Below, one piece after another: positions 32,658-41,764 of a stretch of DNA of 64,000 nucleotides (the stretch's first letter is position 1; each line of letters begins with the position of its first letter). The position numbers and the translations under genes were made by a program. This DNA comes from JAAFIW01 sp031414805 (lineage in GTDB: Bacteria > Pseudomonadota > Gammaproteobacteria > Burkholderiales > Burkholderiaceae_C): assembly GCA_031414805.1 (NCBI GenBank), contig JANOQJ010000014.1:65676-129675 (forward strand), written 5' to 3'. Under the pieces are notes generated by a model, which did not search any database, was not told the DNA's origin, and saw nothing but the letters and a program-made list of their open reading frames with translations.

Positions 32658-35507
32658 TTACGCGCTCGCAAAAAAACTGGCCAACATGGTTTCAACGGCG
32701 TCCGGGTCGACCGGCTTGGTCAGGTGGGCGTGAAAGCCCGCCACTTTTGATTTTTGAATGTCGTCTTCGGTGCCCCAGCCGGTCAGTGCAATCAGTTTGC
32801 AGGCTGCGGTTGTCGGCTCGGCCAGCAAACGGCGCGCCACTTCGTAGCCGCTCATGTCTGGCAGGCCGATGTCCAGAAACACCACATCGGGACAAAACAC
32901 ACACGCCACGTCCAGCGCTTCCTGGCCGCAGAAAGCCGCGCGTGCGTCGTGGCCCGACAGGTCCAACAGCATGGCCATGGTCTCGGCGGCATCCACGTTG
33001 TCGTCAACCACGAGAATCCGGCGCCCCGCCAGCACGCTCGACAGGGCCGGTGCTGCAGGCTCAGTCGCTTGCGGCGCCAAAATCGTCGGCAGGCGCACCG
33101 TAAATTCGCTGCCCCGGTCAATGCCGTCACTGGCCGCCTGAACAGAGCCGCCGTGCATTTCCACCAGTGTCTTGACCAGCGACAAGCCAATGCCCAGACC
33201 ACCTTGCGAGCGCTCAAGCGTGCGGTTGCCCTGGGTGAACATGTCGAACACGCTGCCCAGCATCTCCGCCGGAATGCCCATGCCCGTGTCCCGCACCGAG
33301 ATCACCACGCAGTCAGCCTGGCGGCGCGCAGCAAATTTGATCTGACCGCCTGGCTGCATGTACTTGGCCGAGTTGGTCAATAAATTACTCAGCACCTGCG
33401 CCAGGCGCGTCGGGTCAGCATCCAGCCACACGGGCTCATCGGGCCAGTCAGTGGCCAGCGAATGACCTGCTGCATCCATCAAGGGCTGCGATGCTTCAAG
33501 CGCGGCAGCTGCAATGTCTTGAAGAGCAATGCGCTCGCGCCGCAGCACGATCTTTCCGGTGCTGATGCGCGAGACATCCAGCAGGTCGTCGATCAGGCGC
33601 ACCAATTGACTCAGCTGGCGCTCCATCACAGGCAAGGTTCGCGCAGCAACCTCTGCTTTGGGCGACAGTTTGAGCAGCTGCAAGCCCGTGCGAATAGGCG
33701 CCAGCGGGTTGCGCAACTCATGGGCCAGTGTGGCCAGAAATTCATCTTTGCGCATGTCCTGTTCCCACAGCTGGCGCTCATAGGCGCGGCGAGAAGTCGT
33801 GTCATGCGTCAAGCCCAGGGCAGACTCCACTTGCCCGCGCTCGTCTAGTTCAGGCACCAGCCGACAGGAAAAATATCGCAAACCGTCATGCGGCGTGTCG
33901 ACCGAGAACTCCAATGCGCTGGGTGCTGCGTGGTCGAACACGAAGCGAATCGCTTTTTCCCACTGGTCGCACAGTGCGTCCGGCACGCCCAGTTCGCGGT
34001 GGGTTTTGCCCAGAGTCTCCGCCGCCGGGCGGTCGGATACTTTTTCCATCACCGAGTTGACAAACACATGGCGAAACTGGCCGTCAAAGCGCGTGAGCCC
34101 GTCGGGCGTGTTCTCCGTCACGCTGCGCAGTTCACGCTCGCGCTTGGCCAATGCCTGTGCAGCAGTGACCTCTGCTGTGCGGTTCACGCCATGCAGAAAA
34201 ATCCCCGAAACCTGGCCGTCGGTATCACGCAGGGGCAGGTATGCGAAGTCGACAAAAATCTCGGTCAATCCGTCACCTGTGCCCGTGCGGACAATGGCCC
34301 GCATGCCTGTGGCCTCAAATTTTTCGCCCGTGCCGTAAACCCTGTCTAACAGTTGAGGAAACGCCTGCTTGGCGAGCTCTGGAAAGGCCTCCACATAGGT
34401 TTTCCCCAAGACTTCAGGGCCGTGCTGTACCAAGTCGTAAAACGCCTGGTTGGCCATTTCAATCACGTGCTCAGGCCCTTTCAGCACGGCTGAAAACGAC
34501 GGCATGATCGCCACAATCTGCGACAACTGCACCCGGCTGGCCAACAGCCTTGCCTCGCTGCGCACATGTTCCACCGCAGCCCAGGTGCGCTCGGCTATTT
34601 CCCGCGCCAGAGACATCTCCTGCACAGTCCAAACGCGCGGCGCATTTTGATGAACACCGAGGACGGCAACAAGGCATCCGTTTTTCAAAATGGGAATGCC
34701 CAGATTGGCCACAATTTGCAACTCGGCGAAGGCGGCTTTTTCGCTCTGCGAAGAGTCGCTATCAATGCGTACATCTGACATCACGATGTTTTCACCCGAC
34801 AGCAAGGTATCCACCAGCTTGGTGCCATAGACGTCCAGACTGTAGGTGCCCTCTACCTGCTGCACGCCACAAACGTAGCTCTGACCGACCACGATATTTC
34901 TCTCATCGACCACCTCGGCATAAAGCACCCTGCTGGCCTGCAGGTGTTCGCCCAGTAAATGCGAGGTCATTCGTCTGAGCGCCAACTCGTCGTTCAGCCC
35001 ACGCGTTGCATCGCTGAATACGCTGCGAAAGGTTTCGCGGTCGGTTACCAGCCGCAAGGCATTTTTGCGCTGGCGAAGTTCACGCGCCATGGCCCAGCTT
35101 TCACAGGCGTTTTCGACGGCGCGGCAGAGCGTGCTCGGGCTCGTCCAGTCTTTGGCGATGTAGTCCTGCGCGCCAGCTCGCAGCGCAAGACGGCCCTCCT
35201 CACGGTTGGCGCCACCGGTCACCACCACCACCGCGCATACCGGCATGCCATCAAGCCCAACCAGCTCGGCCAGCACCTCTGGTGCATTCATATCCGGCAA
35301 GTTGTAGTGCAGAACGATGCAGTTGGGCAGCTGTATGGCAGCGAGCACGGCCTGGATACCGCTAGCGCCCGACTCGGCCTCAACAAAAGTCAAGCGCCGC
35401 TCGGCGCTTTTCAACAGCATGCGGCGAATATCGGCCCGGTCGTCAGGGCTTTCGTCAATGATGGCAACGCACCATGGCTGCGGCGGTAATTTGTCGGCGC
35501 GCTGCAT
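32658..35507 (-). CDS. Hybrid sensor histidine kinase (REC-GAF-PAS-PAS-HisKA-HATPase-REC)
   Basis: 949 residues. Domain order: N-terminal receiver-like (1-125), coiled segment, GAF (~165-330), two PAS (~350-590), HisKA with the phospho-His in FLATLAHELRNPLAPIR, HATPase (RDTGMGIP, GGLGIGLSLVK), and a C-terminal receiver with Asp in DVVFLDIGLPDMSGYE. In the N-terminal receiver the phospho-acceptor position is His67 (IVLHYNLPDM) rather than Asp, so it probably cannot be phosphorylated in the usual way. The start overlaps the response-regulator stop (TGATG). Acts downstream of or beside the phytochrome. Confidence 0.88.
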   Translation of the reverse strand: MQRADKLPPQPWCVAIIDESPDDRADIRRMLLKSAERRLTFVEAESGASGIQAVLAAIQLPNCIVLHYNLPDMNAPEVLAELVGLDGMPVCAVVVVTGGANREEGRLALRAGAQDYIAKDWTSPSTLCRAVENACESWAMARELRQRKNALRLVTDRETFRSVFSDATRGLNDELALRRMTSHLLGEHLQASRVLYAEVVDERNIVVGQSYVCGVQQVEGTYSLDVYGTKLVDTLLSGENIVMSDVRIDSDSSQSEKAAFAELQIVANLGIPILKNGCLVAVLGVHQNAPRVWTVQEMSLAREIAERTWAAVEHVRSEARLLASRVQLSQIVAIMPSFSAVLKGPEHVIEMANQAFYDLVQHGPEVLGKTYVEAFPELAKQAFPQLLDRVYGTGEKFEATGMRAIVRTGTGDGLTEIFVDFAYLPLRDTDGQVSGIFLHGVNRTAEVTAAQALAKRERELRSVTENTPDGLTRFDGQFRHVFVNSVMEKVSDRPAAETLGKTHRELGVPDALCDQWEKAIRFVFDHAAPSALEFSVDTPHDGLRYFSCRLVPELDERGQVESALGLTHDTTSRRAYERQLWEQDMRKDEFLATLAHELRNPLAPIRTGLQLLKLSPKAEVAARTLPVMERQLSQLVRLIDDLLDVSRISTGKIVLRRERIALQDIAAAALEASQPLMDAAGHSLATDWPDEPVWLDADPTRLAQVLSNLLTNSAKYMQPGGQIKFAARRQADCVVISVRDTGMGIPAEMLGSVFDMFTQGNRTLERSQGGLGIGLSLVKTLVEMHGGSVQAASDGIDRGSEFTVRLPTILAPQATEPAAPALSSVLAGRRILVVDDNVDAAETMAMLLDLSGHDARAAFCGQEALDVACVFCPDVVFLDIGLPDMSGYEVARRLLAEPTTAACKLIALTGWGTEDDIQKSKVAGFHAHLTKPVDPDAVETMLASFFASA

Positions 35508-36016
35508 CAATCGGCCCTGAACATCGGGTTTTGAAGGGTGGCGGTCTCAAACCAGCAAAGCAGTATCGAACGAAGCAACGCCAGGTAATGGTCATGACGC
35601 ACCGGCTTGACGTGGTAGGCATTGGCACCCGCCTGATAGCAGAAAGCCTGGTCTTTGGGATTGGCCGAGGTGGTCAACACCACCAGGGGAACCTCTTTGA
35701 GCCCAGGGGCGGTTTTGATGAGTACCAGCGCTTCGCGACCGTCCACACCGTGGGAGTTGAGGTCCATGAAGATGAGGGTCGGCAGCATCGACAAAGGCGC
35801 TTGATCGGTGCCGCCTTCGCCGCGCAGAAGTGCCAGGCAGTCTCCGCCGCACAGCACACGGCGAATGACACGTTTCTCGCCAACGCCACGTGCAGCCTCC
35901 AGCAGGGTGTCGAAATCTTCGTCAGAGTCTTCCACCACGAGGATTGACGCGGGGAATGGAGTGGTGGATGGCGCGGCAACTGGCTCGGCAATCAGAGCGA
36001 AATTTGACGCGACCAT
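35507..36016 (-). CDS. Single-domain response regulator (Rcp1-like)
   Basis: 169 residues, one receiver domain without output domain. ILVVEDSDEDFDTLLEAA has the acidic pocket, LIFMDLNSHGVDGREAL the phospho-acceptor Asp, VVLTTSANPKDQ the Thr/Ser and HVKPVRHDH the Lys. The long alpha4-beta region and D-L-N-x-x-G-x-D-G pattern are typical of regulators paired with phytochrome kinases. ATG 36016 is two bases beyond the phytochrome stop; ATG 36028 is an alternative that overlaps it. Confidence 0.88.
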   Translation of the reverse strand: MVASNFALIAEPVAAPSTTPFPASILVVEDSDEDFDTLLEAARGVGEKRVIRRVLCGGDCLALLRGEGGTDQAPLSMLPTLIFMDLNSHGVDGREALVLIKTAPGLKEVPLVVLTTSANPKDQAFCYQAGANAYHVKPVRHDHYLALLRSILLCWFETATLQNPMFRAD

Positions 36017-36017
36017 G

Positions 36018-38474
36018 CTAACTTTCATCCGAAGCACTGAGGGTAAAGAAAAACGTGCTGCCCCCGCCGCTTTCAGCACCTGCGGATTCAGGCCAGACTT
36101 GCCCCTGATGCCGCTCCACCAGCTTGCGCACGATGGTCAGGCCCGCCCCCGTGCCACCGCCATAGTCTTCACGGCCATGCAGGCGCTTGAACATCTTGAA
36201 CACCTGCTCGAAATGGCGCGGGGCCATGCCAATGCCGTTGTCACGCACGTAGTACACGGTGTGCCCCCTGCTGGATTCGGGGAAACTGGTGCGCAGCGTC
36301 GATTCATGCGCCTCGATAAAACCCACTTCCACCCGCTTGCTCGCCTGGTCGTTGTACTTCAGCGCATTCGACAGCAAATTGAGCAGCACTTCCCGAACGC
36401 GTACGCGGTCGCACACGATTTGCGGCAGCGGGCGCGGTGCCGTGATCTGCGTGCGGCCGTCACTGGTGCGGGAGCTGACCATCTCAATGGCGTCAGCCAG
36501 CACCTCGTTCAGATCAACCGTTTCCAGCGTCAAGTCTTCACGGCCTACCCGGGAAAAATGTAGCAGCGAGTCGAGAAGATTGTCCATGCGCAGTGTCAAG
36601 CGCATCAGGCCGTTGAGCTTGCGTTTTTCTTCCTCATCACCTGATGCGGCTTCCATCAACTGGTGGGCGTATTTGTGAATGCCGCGCAGCGGCTCTTTCA
36701 AGTCGTGGCTAGCCACATAGGCAAAAGCATCCAGCTCTTCGTTGCTCTTTGCCAGATCGGCATTCAGGCCAGCCAACCGCTCCGCACGCACGATAACCAG
36801 CTCCATGATGAGCGTGCGCAAACGCGCAGCCGCATCAATTTCGACTTGCAGCCATGGAAAAGCGTGCTGGCGAACCGCCTGGGTGAACCGTTCAAAACTG
36901 CGTCGGGGCGTGCGGCGAAGGCCGTGCGGGCTTGGCACCATCGGTTTGTCATGCGGATTGCCGCCCCAATTGATGGTTTGAATCACCTCGGGTCGAAACC
37001 ACATCATCAGGTTTTGTCCGGTGGACGACAAGGGCGCGGCCAGCAAGCCACTGGCCACATTCGAGAAGGCTGCGCCGGGTGGGTAGTCAGCGCTGAGCGC
37101 CTGGGTGGCGTACACCGGCCCTGCCAGTGGATGGGTGTTGAGATGCCCCACCAGCCACGCAGCGAGCGCGTCCAATTGCGTCTCATCGGGCGTCTGGCCC
37201 ACCCGCCACCACCGGTCTCGGTGGAAGAGCGCCGCGCCGCTGGCATGCATGGCACCCAGCAGCGAGGGCTGGCCGTCGGTGATGGACGCCAGCCCGCCTT
37301 CCTGCGCGGCCAGGGTCAGGAGTTGCTGGTTGACCTCTTCCAGTTTGATGCGGTAGGCCGCGTTTTCACGGTCTTCAACCGCCTGCAATTGCAGCGAGCC
37401 GACCTGCGCCAGAAACTCGCAGGCCGCACGCATCTGATACGGCACCTCACGCGGCCCGCTGTAGTGGTGGCAGGCAATCAGCCCCCACAGGTCGCTGCCG
37501 CGACGCAGTGCCATCGTCAGGCCAGCACAAACGCCCATGTTGTGCAGGTATTCGGTGTAGAGCATGGACACGCCGCGTAGCGCGCAATGCGTCATGTCCA
37601 CCGGCTGGCCGGTATCGGGGTTGAGTAGCGGCGTCATTTCAGCCAGCGCGCCATTGGTGTTGGGCACCGGGCGAATCCAGGTTTTGACAAACATGTCGCG
37701 CGCTGGCTTGGGAATATCTTCGGCCGGGTAATGCAGACCCAGCCAGGGCGGCAAGTCGCCCAGAAGGCTTTCGGCCACCACTTCGCCGTGGTGGTCGGCA
37801 TGAAATTTGTAGATCATCACCCGGTCCATGCCAGACAAAAGGCTGACTTCGTCGGCCAGCACCTGGCAGAACAGCTGCAGTGTGCTGGCCGACTGCAACC
37901 GGGGAACCGTTTTTTTGATGATGGCGTAAGGGTCGGGCTTCGCGGGTGTGCCCGGCGTACCGGGCGTACCGGGCCTGGCAAACGACAGGGGCGCACCGCT
38001 GGCCGTGTGGCTGCGGTGCAAGGGTTCAAACTCCACCAGCACCACGCCATCCACCGTGTGCAGCGTCACATCCAGCGCGGGAACCTGCTCAGCTTCGGGC
38101 AACGTGAACGCGTACGTCGGGTTTCGGTCGGTCGGCTCGGTGGCCAGGATGCTGCGCAGCTGGGCCTCGCCCTGCACGTTGACAACGACCGCCACGTTCT
38201 CACCAAGCAGCGCTGGGGCCGGCCGACCCAGAATGGCCTGGGTGTTTTCGCTGGCCTGCAAGATCGACAGGTCTGACAGGCGCAGCACCAGCAGGGCACC
38301 GTGGGCCTGAATGCACCCGGGTGTGCGCACCGGCTCGGCGTCGCAGTCGGTGATGCTGGTGCCATGGCGCTTGGTGCTGTAGGGCTGGCTGTCCCACGGC
38401 GCGGCTTCGGTCGTTGTGGGCTGGGCCAGGGCGGTTTTCGCCGCAGGTAGGTGCTTGCTCAGCGTGTCATGCAT
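36018..38474 (-). CDS. bphP: Bacteriophytochrome sensor histidine kinase
   Basis: 818 residues: PAS-GAF-PHY-HisKA-HATPase. Cys44 in TDCDAEPVRTPG is the biliverdin attachment site of bacteriophytochromes. The GAF has the D-I-P motif (YPAEDIPKPARD, 249-260) and His336-His337 in LIACHH. The PHY tongue motif is TPRRSFERF. At the conserved S-P-I-H position, where nearly all phytochromes have a chromophore-contacting His, this protein has Ser-Met-Leu-Tyr (Tyr306). The kinase His is in YVASHDLKEPLRGI and the ATP lid is GGGTGAGLTIV. A short G-T-P repeat links PAS and GAF. ATG 38474 overlaps the end of hemO by eight bases. Confidence 0.93.
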   Translation of the reverse strand: MHDTLSKHLPAAKTALAQPTTTEAAPWDSQPYSTKRHGTSITDCDAEPVRTPGCIQAHGALLVLRLSDLSILQASENTQAILGRPAPALLGENVAVVVNVQGEAQLRSILATEPTDRNPTYAFTLPEAEQVPALDVTLHTVDGVVLVEFEPLHRSHTASGAPLSFARPGTPGTPGTPAKPDPYAIIKKTVPRLQSASTLQLFCQVLADEVSLLSGMDRVMIYKFHADHHGEVVAESLLGDLPPWLGLHYPAEDIPKPARDMFVKTWIRPVPNTNGALAEMTPLLNPDTGQPVDMTHCALRGVSMLYTEYLHNMGVCAGLTMALRRGSDLWGLIACHHYSGPREVPYQMRAACEFLAQVGSLQLQAVEDRENAAYRIKLEEVNQQLLTLAAQEGGLASITDGQPSLLGAMHASGAALFHRDRWWRVGQTPDETQLDALAAWLVGHLNTHPLAGPVYATQALSADYPPGAAFSNVASGLLAAPLSSTGQNLMMWFRPEVIQTINWGGNPHDKPMVPSPHGLRRTPRRSFERFTQAVRQHAFPWLQVEIDAAARLRTLIMELVIVRAERLAGLNADLAKSNEELDAFAYVASHDLKEPLRGIHKYAHQLMEAASGDEEEKRKLNGLMRLTLRMDNLLDSLLHFSRVGREDLTLETVDLNEVLADAIEMVSSRTSDGRTQITAPRPLPQIVCDRVRVREVLLNLLSNALKYNDQASKRVEVGFIEAHESTLRTSFPESSRGHTVYYVRDNGIGMAPRHFEQVFKMFKRLHGREDYGGGTGAGLTIVRKLVERHQGQVWPESAGAESGGGSTFFFTLSASDES

Positions 38475-39132
38475 GTAAATATGTCCGTGTTGATTGGTTG
38501 CTGGAATCACACCAAAGGCGCAGGCCAGAAAAAGTCGCTGTCGCGCTGGCAACCATCTTGTTCTCGGTCTGTGTGTCCACCGCGCAGTTCACCAGTAGTT
38601 GACGCGTGGCTTGCCACATTTTTCCGGTGTCCTGCGCATAGCCCTCAAAAAAGCAGCCGCCGGTGGTGGGTGTGATGCCCAGCGTGGCGCGCACATGCCT
38701 GGTAATCATCTGCCCGCCCAGGGTGGCGCCTTCCAGCACATACAGACAGCCCAGCACATCGGCCTGCGTTTCAAGCCGGGGCAACGCGCGGCACAGCGGC
38801 AATTCGTCGAACTCGACGCCAAAGTACTCAAGGTCTTGCCGCAGGTGGGCAGTTTTGCTCAGCCGGGCGAGCAAGGCCGCCTCGCCGTTGCAACGCGCGT
38901 GCAGCGCGGCCTCCAGCGGCGCATAAAAACCGTAGAACTGTTCGAGCCGCTGGCGGTAGCTTTCGCGTGTGAGCGAGCTGCCCATCAAATCAAGCACCTG
39001 CTCAATCGCATCGTGCTCGCTGCGCGTCTCCAGCCGTAGCCGGGAGAGGATGGAAGACGGAAGAACCGTGGAGACAGACACGAGAGGCAAAGCGAATTGG
39101 CTGACAGGGTCAGCGACTGCATAAACGCCCAT
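38467..39132 (-). CDS. hemO: Biliverdin-producing heme oxygenase
   Basis: 221 residues from ATG 39132. Cleaves heme to biliverdin, iron and CO, supplying the phytochrome chromophore. The proximal His is in ETRSEHDAIEQ and the distal glycine helix is VLEGATLGGQMITRH. Sequence is closest to phytochrome-linked oxygenases (BphO). It is the first gene of the five-gene operon hemO-bphP-regulator-hybrid kinase-kinase-like, with an eight-base overlap to bphP. An upstream in-frame start at 39186 is possible. Confidence 0.88.
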   Translation of the reverse strand: MGVYAVADPVSQFALPLVSVSTVLPSSILSRLRLETRSEHDAIEQVLDLMGSSLTRESYRQRLEQFYGFYAPLEAALHARCNGEAALLARLSKTAHLRQDLEYFGVEFDELPLCRALPRLETQADVLGCLYVLEGATLGGQMITRHVRATLGITPTTGGCFFEGYAQDTGKMWQATRQLLVNCAVDTQTENKMVASATATFSGLRLWCDSSNQSTRTYLHA

Positions 39133-39243
39133 AAAGCCTCGTGCGGTTGTAGAAATTTGGATCAAATTTCCATGGCAAGGTACCACGCATGGCGTGTGAG
39201 AGGCATGCTTATTTCTGTGTAGGACAGGACCTACAGCGCATTC

Positions 39244-39292
39244 GGTTGCTATTGTTTATATAGCTGCTTGAGCAGTATTTACAAGGGCTGAA
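39244..39292. repeat. Intergenic repeat, copy 8
   Basis: GTTTATATAGCTGCTTGAGC then AGTATTTACAAGGGCTG, upstream of hemO. Confidence 0.9.
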
Positions 39293-39319
39293 GGCATATA
39301 TGACCGCCAAACGCCACCA

Positions 39320-39592
39320 TCACTTGTTTTTTGTCTGCCGCTCAAATTTGCGCCAATATTGAAACTCGTCCTCGTGATATTCAATATCCAGCTCGGAGAC
39401 GCGCATCTGCAAGCGCTCCTGAATATCGGCCACTGCCTGGTTATAGACCAGCGGGCCAATTTCTTCCAGGAAATACCCCAACAGCGCACCGGCTGCAATA
39501 TTTCCAATTTTCTCGTCCATGTTTTCGCGGAAATACCTTTCGATTGACGCAACCGCCTCTTTGCGCGCTTCTTTGGATATGTCGACGGCCAT
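39320..39592 (-). CDS. DUF2164 family protein
   Basis: 90 residues, acidic and helical: ISKEARKEAVASIERYF, then NIAAGALLGYFLEEIGPLVYNQAVADIQERLQMR, the complete DUF2164 domain. Function unknown. Three bases after the GNAT gene, so probably co-transcribed. Confidence 0.88.
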   Translation of the reverse strand: MAVDISKEARKEAVASIERYFRENMDEKIGNIAAGALLGYFLEEIGPLVYNQAVADIQERLQMRVSELDIEYHEDEFQYWRKFERQTKNK

Positions 39593-39595
39593 GGC

Positions 39596-40081
39596 TCATA
39601 CCTCCTGCGCGTAAACCAAAAAGCCCGCGTGCTTGGCCACCTTGTCATACAGCAGCCGGCCTGCCGCATTGGTTTCGTGGGTTTGCCAGTACACGCGCTT
39701 GATACCCGCGTCCTGCGCCTGGTGGTACACGCCTTCAATCAGCGCGCGGCCAATGCCCTGGCCACGCAGGTCGGGGTCGGTGAACAGGTCTTGCAGGTAG
39801 CAGGTCAGCTCCAGCCGGGTGGTGCTGCGGTGGTACAGGTAATGCGTCAGCCCCACAAGCTGGCCATTGCGCTCGGCCACGAGTGCAAACACGGGTTCTT
39901 GCGGGTCAAAAAATCGGCTCCAGGTAGCCTGGGTGATGGCGTCAGGCAGGGCCGTGGCACCCTGGCGACCATAAAAAGCGTTGTAGCCATCCCAGAGCGG
40001 GGTCCAGGCGGCGAAGTCGGTGGGTTGAATGGGGCGGATTTGCACGGTGGGTTCCGGTGTGGGGGTTTGGGTGGTTGGCAT
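39596..40081 (-). CDS. GNAT family N-acetyltransferase
   Basis: 161 residues. VQIRPIQPTDFAAWTPLWDGY is the beginning of the fold and DLRGQGIGRALIEGVY the acetyl-CoA pyrophosphate loop (Q/R-x-x-G-x-G/A). Substrate unknown. The frame continues upstream to 40186, but ATG 40081 gives the usual length; the DNA around this start is a short tandem repeat (about 40070-40106). Confidence 0.82.
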   Translation of the reverse strand: MPTTQTPTPEPTVQIRPIQPTDFAAWTPLWDGYNAFYGRQGATALPDAITQATWSRFFDPQEPVFALVAERNGQLVGLTHYLYHRSTTRLELTCYLQDLFTDPDLRGQGIGRALIEGVYHQAQDAGIKRVYWQTHETNAAGRLLYDKVAKHAGFLVYAQEV

Positions 40082-40107
40082 ATGGTGGTTGGCATATGGT
40101 GGTTGGT
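40070..40107. repeat. Short tandem repeat at the GNAT start codon
   Basis: Two and a half copies of the 14-base unit GTGGTTGGCATATG. Each unit carries an in-frame or out-of-frame CAT (ATG on the minus strand), so unit number changes would alter the start. Confidence 0.7.
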
Positions 40108-40196
40108 CAAAAAGAACGCGGCACGGATGTGATTCTGGCTGCTTTGTCGGCTTTAACAATCCTTGCCCCACGCCGATCCCCAGCAAAATCTATTGC

Positions 40197-41462
40197 ATGC
40201 ACTTCATCAAACTACTCCTTGGAACCCTGCTGCTGGCCAGCCAGTTGGCCACCGCCCAAACCCCTTGGCCCAACTACATCACGCAGCTGGAGCACGACAC
40301 CACGGAAAGCACGGTATTGGCAATTGCGCCGGCCGATGTGGTGATTCGGGCGCCCGACAGCAACGTGCCGGCTGATAAAGCCCGCTTCAGCGGTGCGTGG
40401 TCTGGATGGGGGTGCGCTGCACGTGCGTGCGACGTGAAGTTGATGGTTGAAAGCGTGACCGCAGACGGTGCCGTTGTCGTTTATGCCGCAGCCTCTGCGA
40501 CCAGCCAGATCAGCGAGCGAGCGCAAGCCCGGTTTGTGGGTGGGGAACTGACCGCGCCTTTGTCGACCGGCTCCTTCATCAGCCTGCGGATGCGTGCAGG
40601 CGCTGATCAGATTGCCGAGTTTGTGATTCACAAAGACGGTGCGCTGCGTGCTGCGGGCGTGTTGTCTCAAACACCGGCCCCGGCAAAAACCATTGATCGC
40701 ATTCCCACCCCCTTTGTGGAAAACGGCAAACCCGTCACGCTGGAGGTGGTGATCTACAAGCCGCCCGGCAAGGGCCCTTTCCCGGCGCTGATGTTCAACC
40801 ATGGTTCCACCGGCAACGGCGACAACCCGGCCCTGTTCGGGAGCACCTGGAGCAGCGCCACCCTGGCCCGTTTTTTCACCGACAAGGGCTGGCTGGTGGC
40901 CTTTCCCCAGCGACGCGGGCGCGGCAAGTCTGATGGCTTGTATGACGAAGGTTTTGAAGCAAACCGCTCCCGCTACGCCTGCAGCCCCGCGCTGTCACTG
41001 CCTGGACTGGAGCGCGCCTTGAGCGACATGGACGCCGCCGCCGACTACCTGGCCGCCCGGCCCGATGTAGACAACCAACGCATGCTGGTCGGCGGCCAGT
41101 CGCGCGGCGGCATTGCGTCTGTGGTCTACGCGGGCACACGGCCCACCCGCTTTGTCGGGGTGATTAACTTCGTGGGCGGATGGGTGGGCGACCGCTGCGT
41201 GAATGCAGAGGCTATCAACACCGCCAGCTTCAAAAAAGGGGCTGCATTTGCAGCGCCCATGCTCTGGCTGTATGGAGAAAACGACCCGTTCTACCGGATC
41301 CGCCACAGCAAAAGCAACTTCGACGCTTTCATGCAGGCGGGTGGCAAAGGCTCTTTTCACGTTTTTGAGTCTGGCCGGGGCGTTAACGGGCACGGCTTGG
41401 TTTCGATGCCCCAGCTATGGGGCGCTGAGCTGGGCCGTTACCTGGAGCCGTTTGGGCGGTAG
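40197..41462 (+). CDS. Secreted alpha/beta hydrolase (dienelactone-hydrolase-like)
   Basis: 421 residues. A Sec signal peptide (LLLGTLLLASQLATAQ) is followed by an N-terminal beta domain of ~130 residues and an alpha/beta hydrolase domain. The nucleophile is Ser in GGQSRGGIASV, the acid Asp in YGENDPFYR, and the His in NGHGLVSM near the C-terminus. Probably a periplasmic esterase or peptidase; the substrate is unknown. The divergent spacer to the GNAT gene is about 115 bases. Confidence 0.8.
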   Translation: MHFIKLLLGTLLLASQLATAQTPWPNYITQLEHDTTESTVLAIAPADVVIRAPDSNVPADKARFSGAWSGWGCAARACDVKLMVESVTADGAVVVYAAASATSQISERAQARFVGGELTAPLSTGSFISLRMRAGADQIAEFVIHKDGALRAAGVLSQTPAPAKTIDRIPTPFVENGKPVTLEVVIYKPPGKGPFPALMFNHGSTGNGDNPALFGSTWSSATLARFFTDKGWLVAFPQRRGRGKSDGLYDEGFEANRSRYACSPALSLPGLERALSDMDAAADYLAARPDVDNQRMLVGGQSRGGIASVVYAGTRPTRFVGVINFVGGWVGDRCVNAEAINTASFKKGAAFAAPMLWLYGENDPFYRIRHSKSNFDAFMQAGGKGSFHVFESGRGVNGHGLVSMPQLWGAELGRYLEPFGR

Positions 41463-41485
41463 TAGCTTGATGTGAGTCTGCTTTT

Positions 41486-41533
41486 AGACGCTATTATTTT
41501 GATAGCTGTTTGAGCAGTATTTGTATGGGCTGC
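41486..41533. repeat. Intergenic repeat, copy 9
   Basis: CTATTATTTTGATAGCTG then TTTGAGCAGTATTTGTATGG. The 300-base gap to tspO holds this and a pair of GC-rich hairpins. Confidence 0.85.
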
Positions 41534-41582
41534 TGCCGCTTTTCGTCCAAAAACGGGGTAACTGCGAAGGTGGATACCAGCA

Positions 41583-41740
41583 ACCCCTTCCCCCGCTGGG
41601 GGAAGGCAGGGATGGGGGCATGCGCGTGTAGCGGCTTGTTCTCCGTGCTGCCTGGGCTTGAGGTGCCTTTCGGCATAAGCGGCCTTGGGTCGGACCGAAA
41701 GCCCCCATCCCAACCTTCCCCCAAAGGCGGGAAGGAGCAA
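41583..41740. repeat. Pair of GC-rich hairpin repeats flanking ~100 bases
   Basis: CCCCTTCCCCCGCTGGGGG-AAGG...GATGGGGG at the left and CCCCCATCCC...CCTTCCCCC...GGGAAGG at the right are roughly inverted copies. They belong to the same family as the hairpins in icmF. Confidence 0.65.
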
Positions 41741-41764
41741 GACAGCCCGCCGCAACCTGAACCG

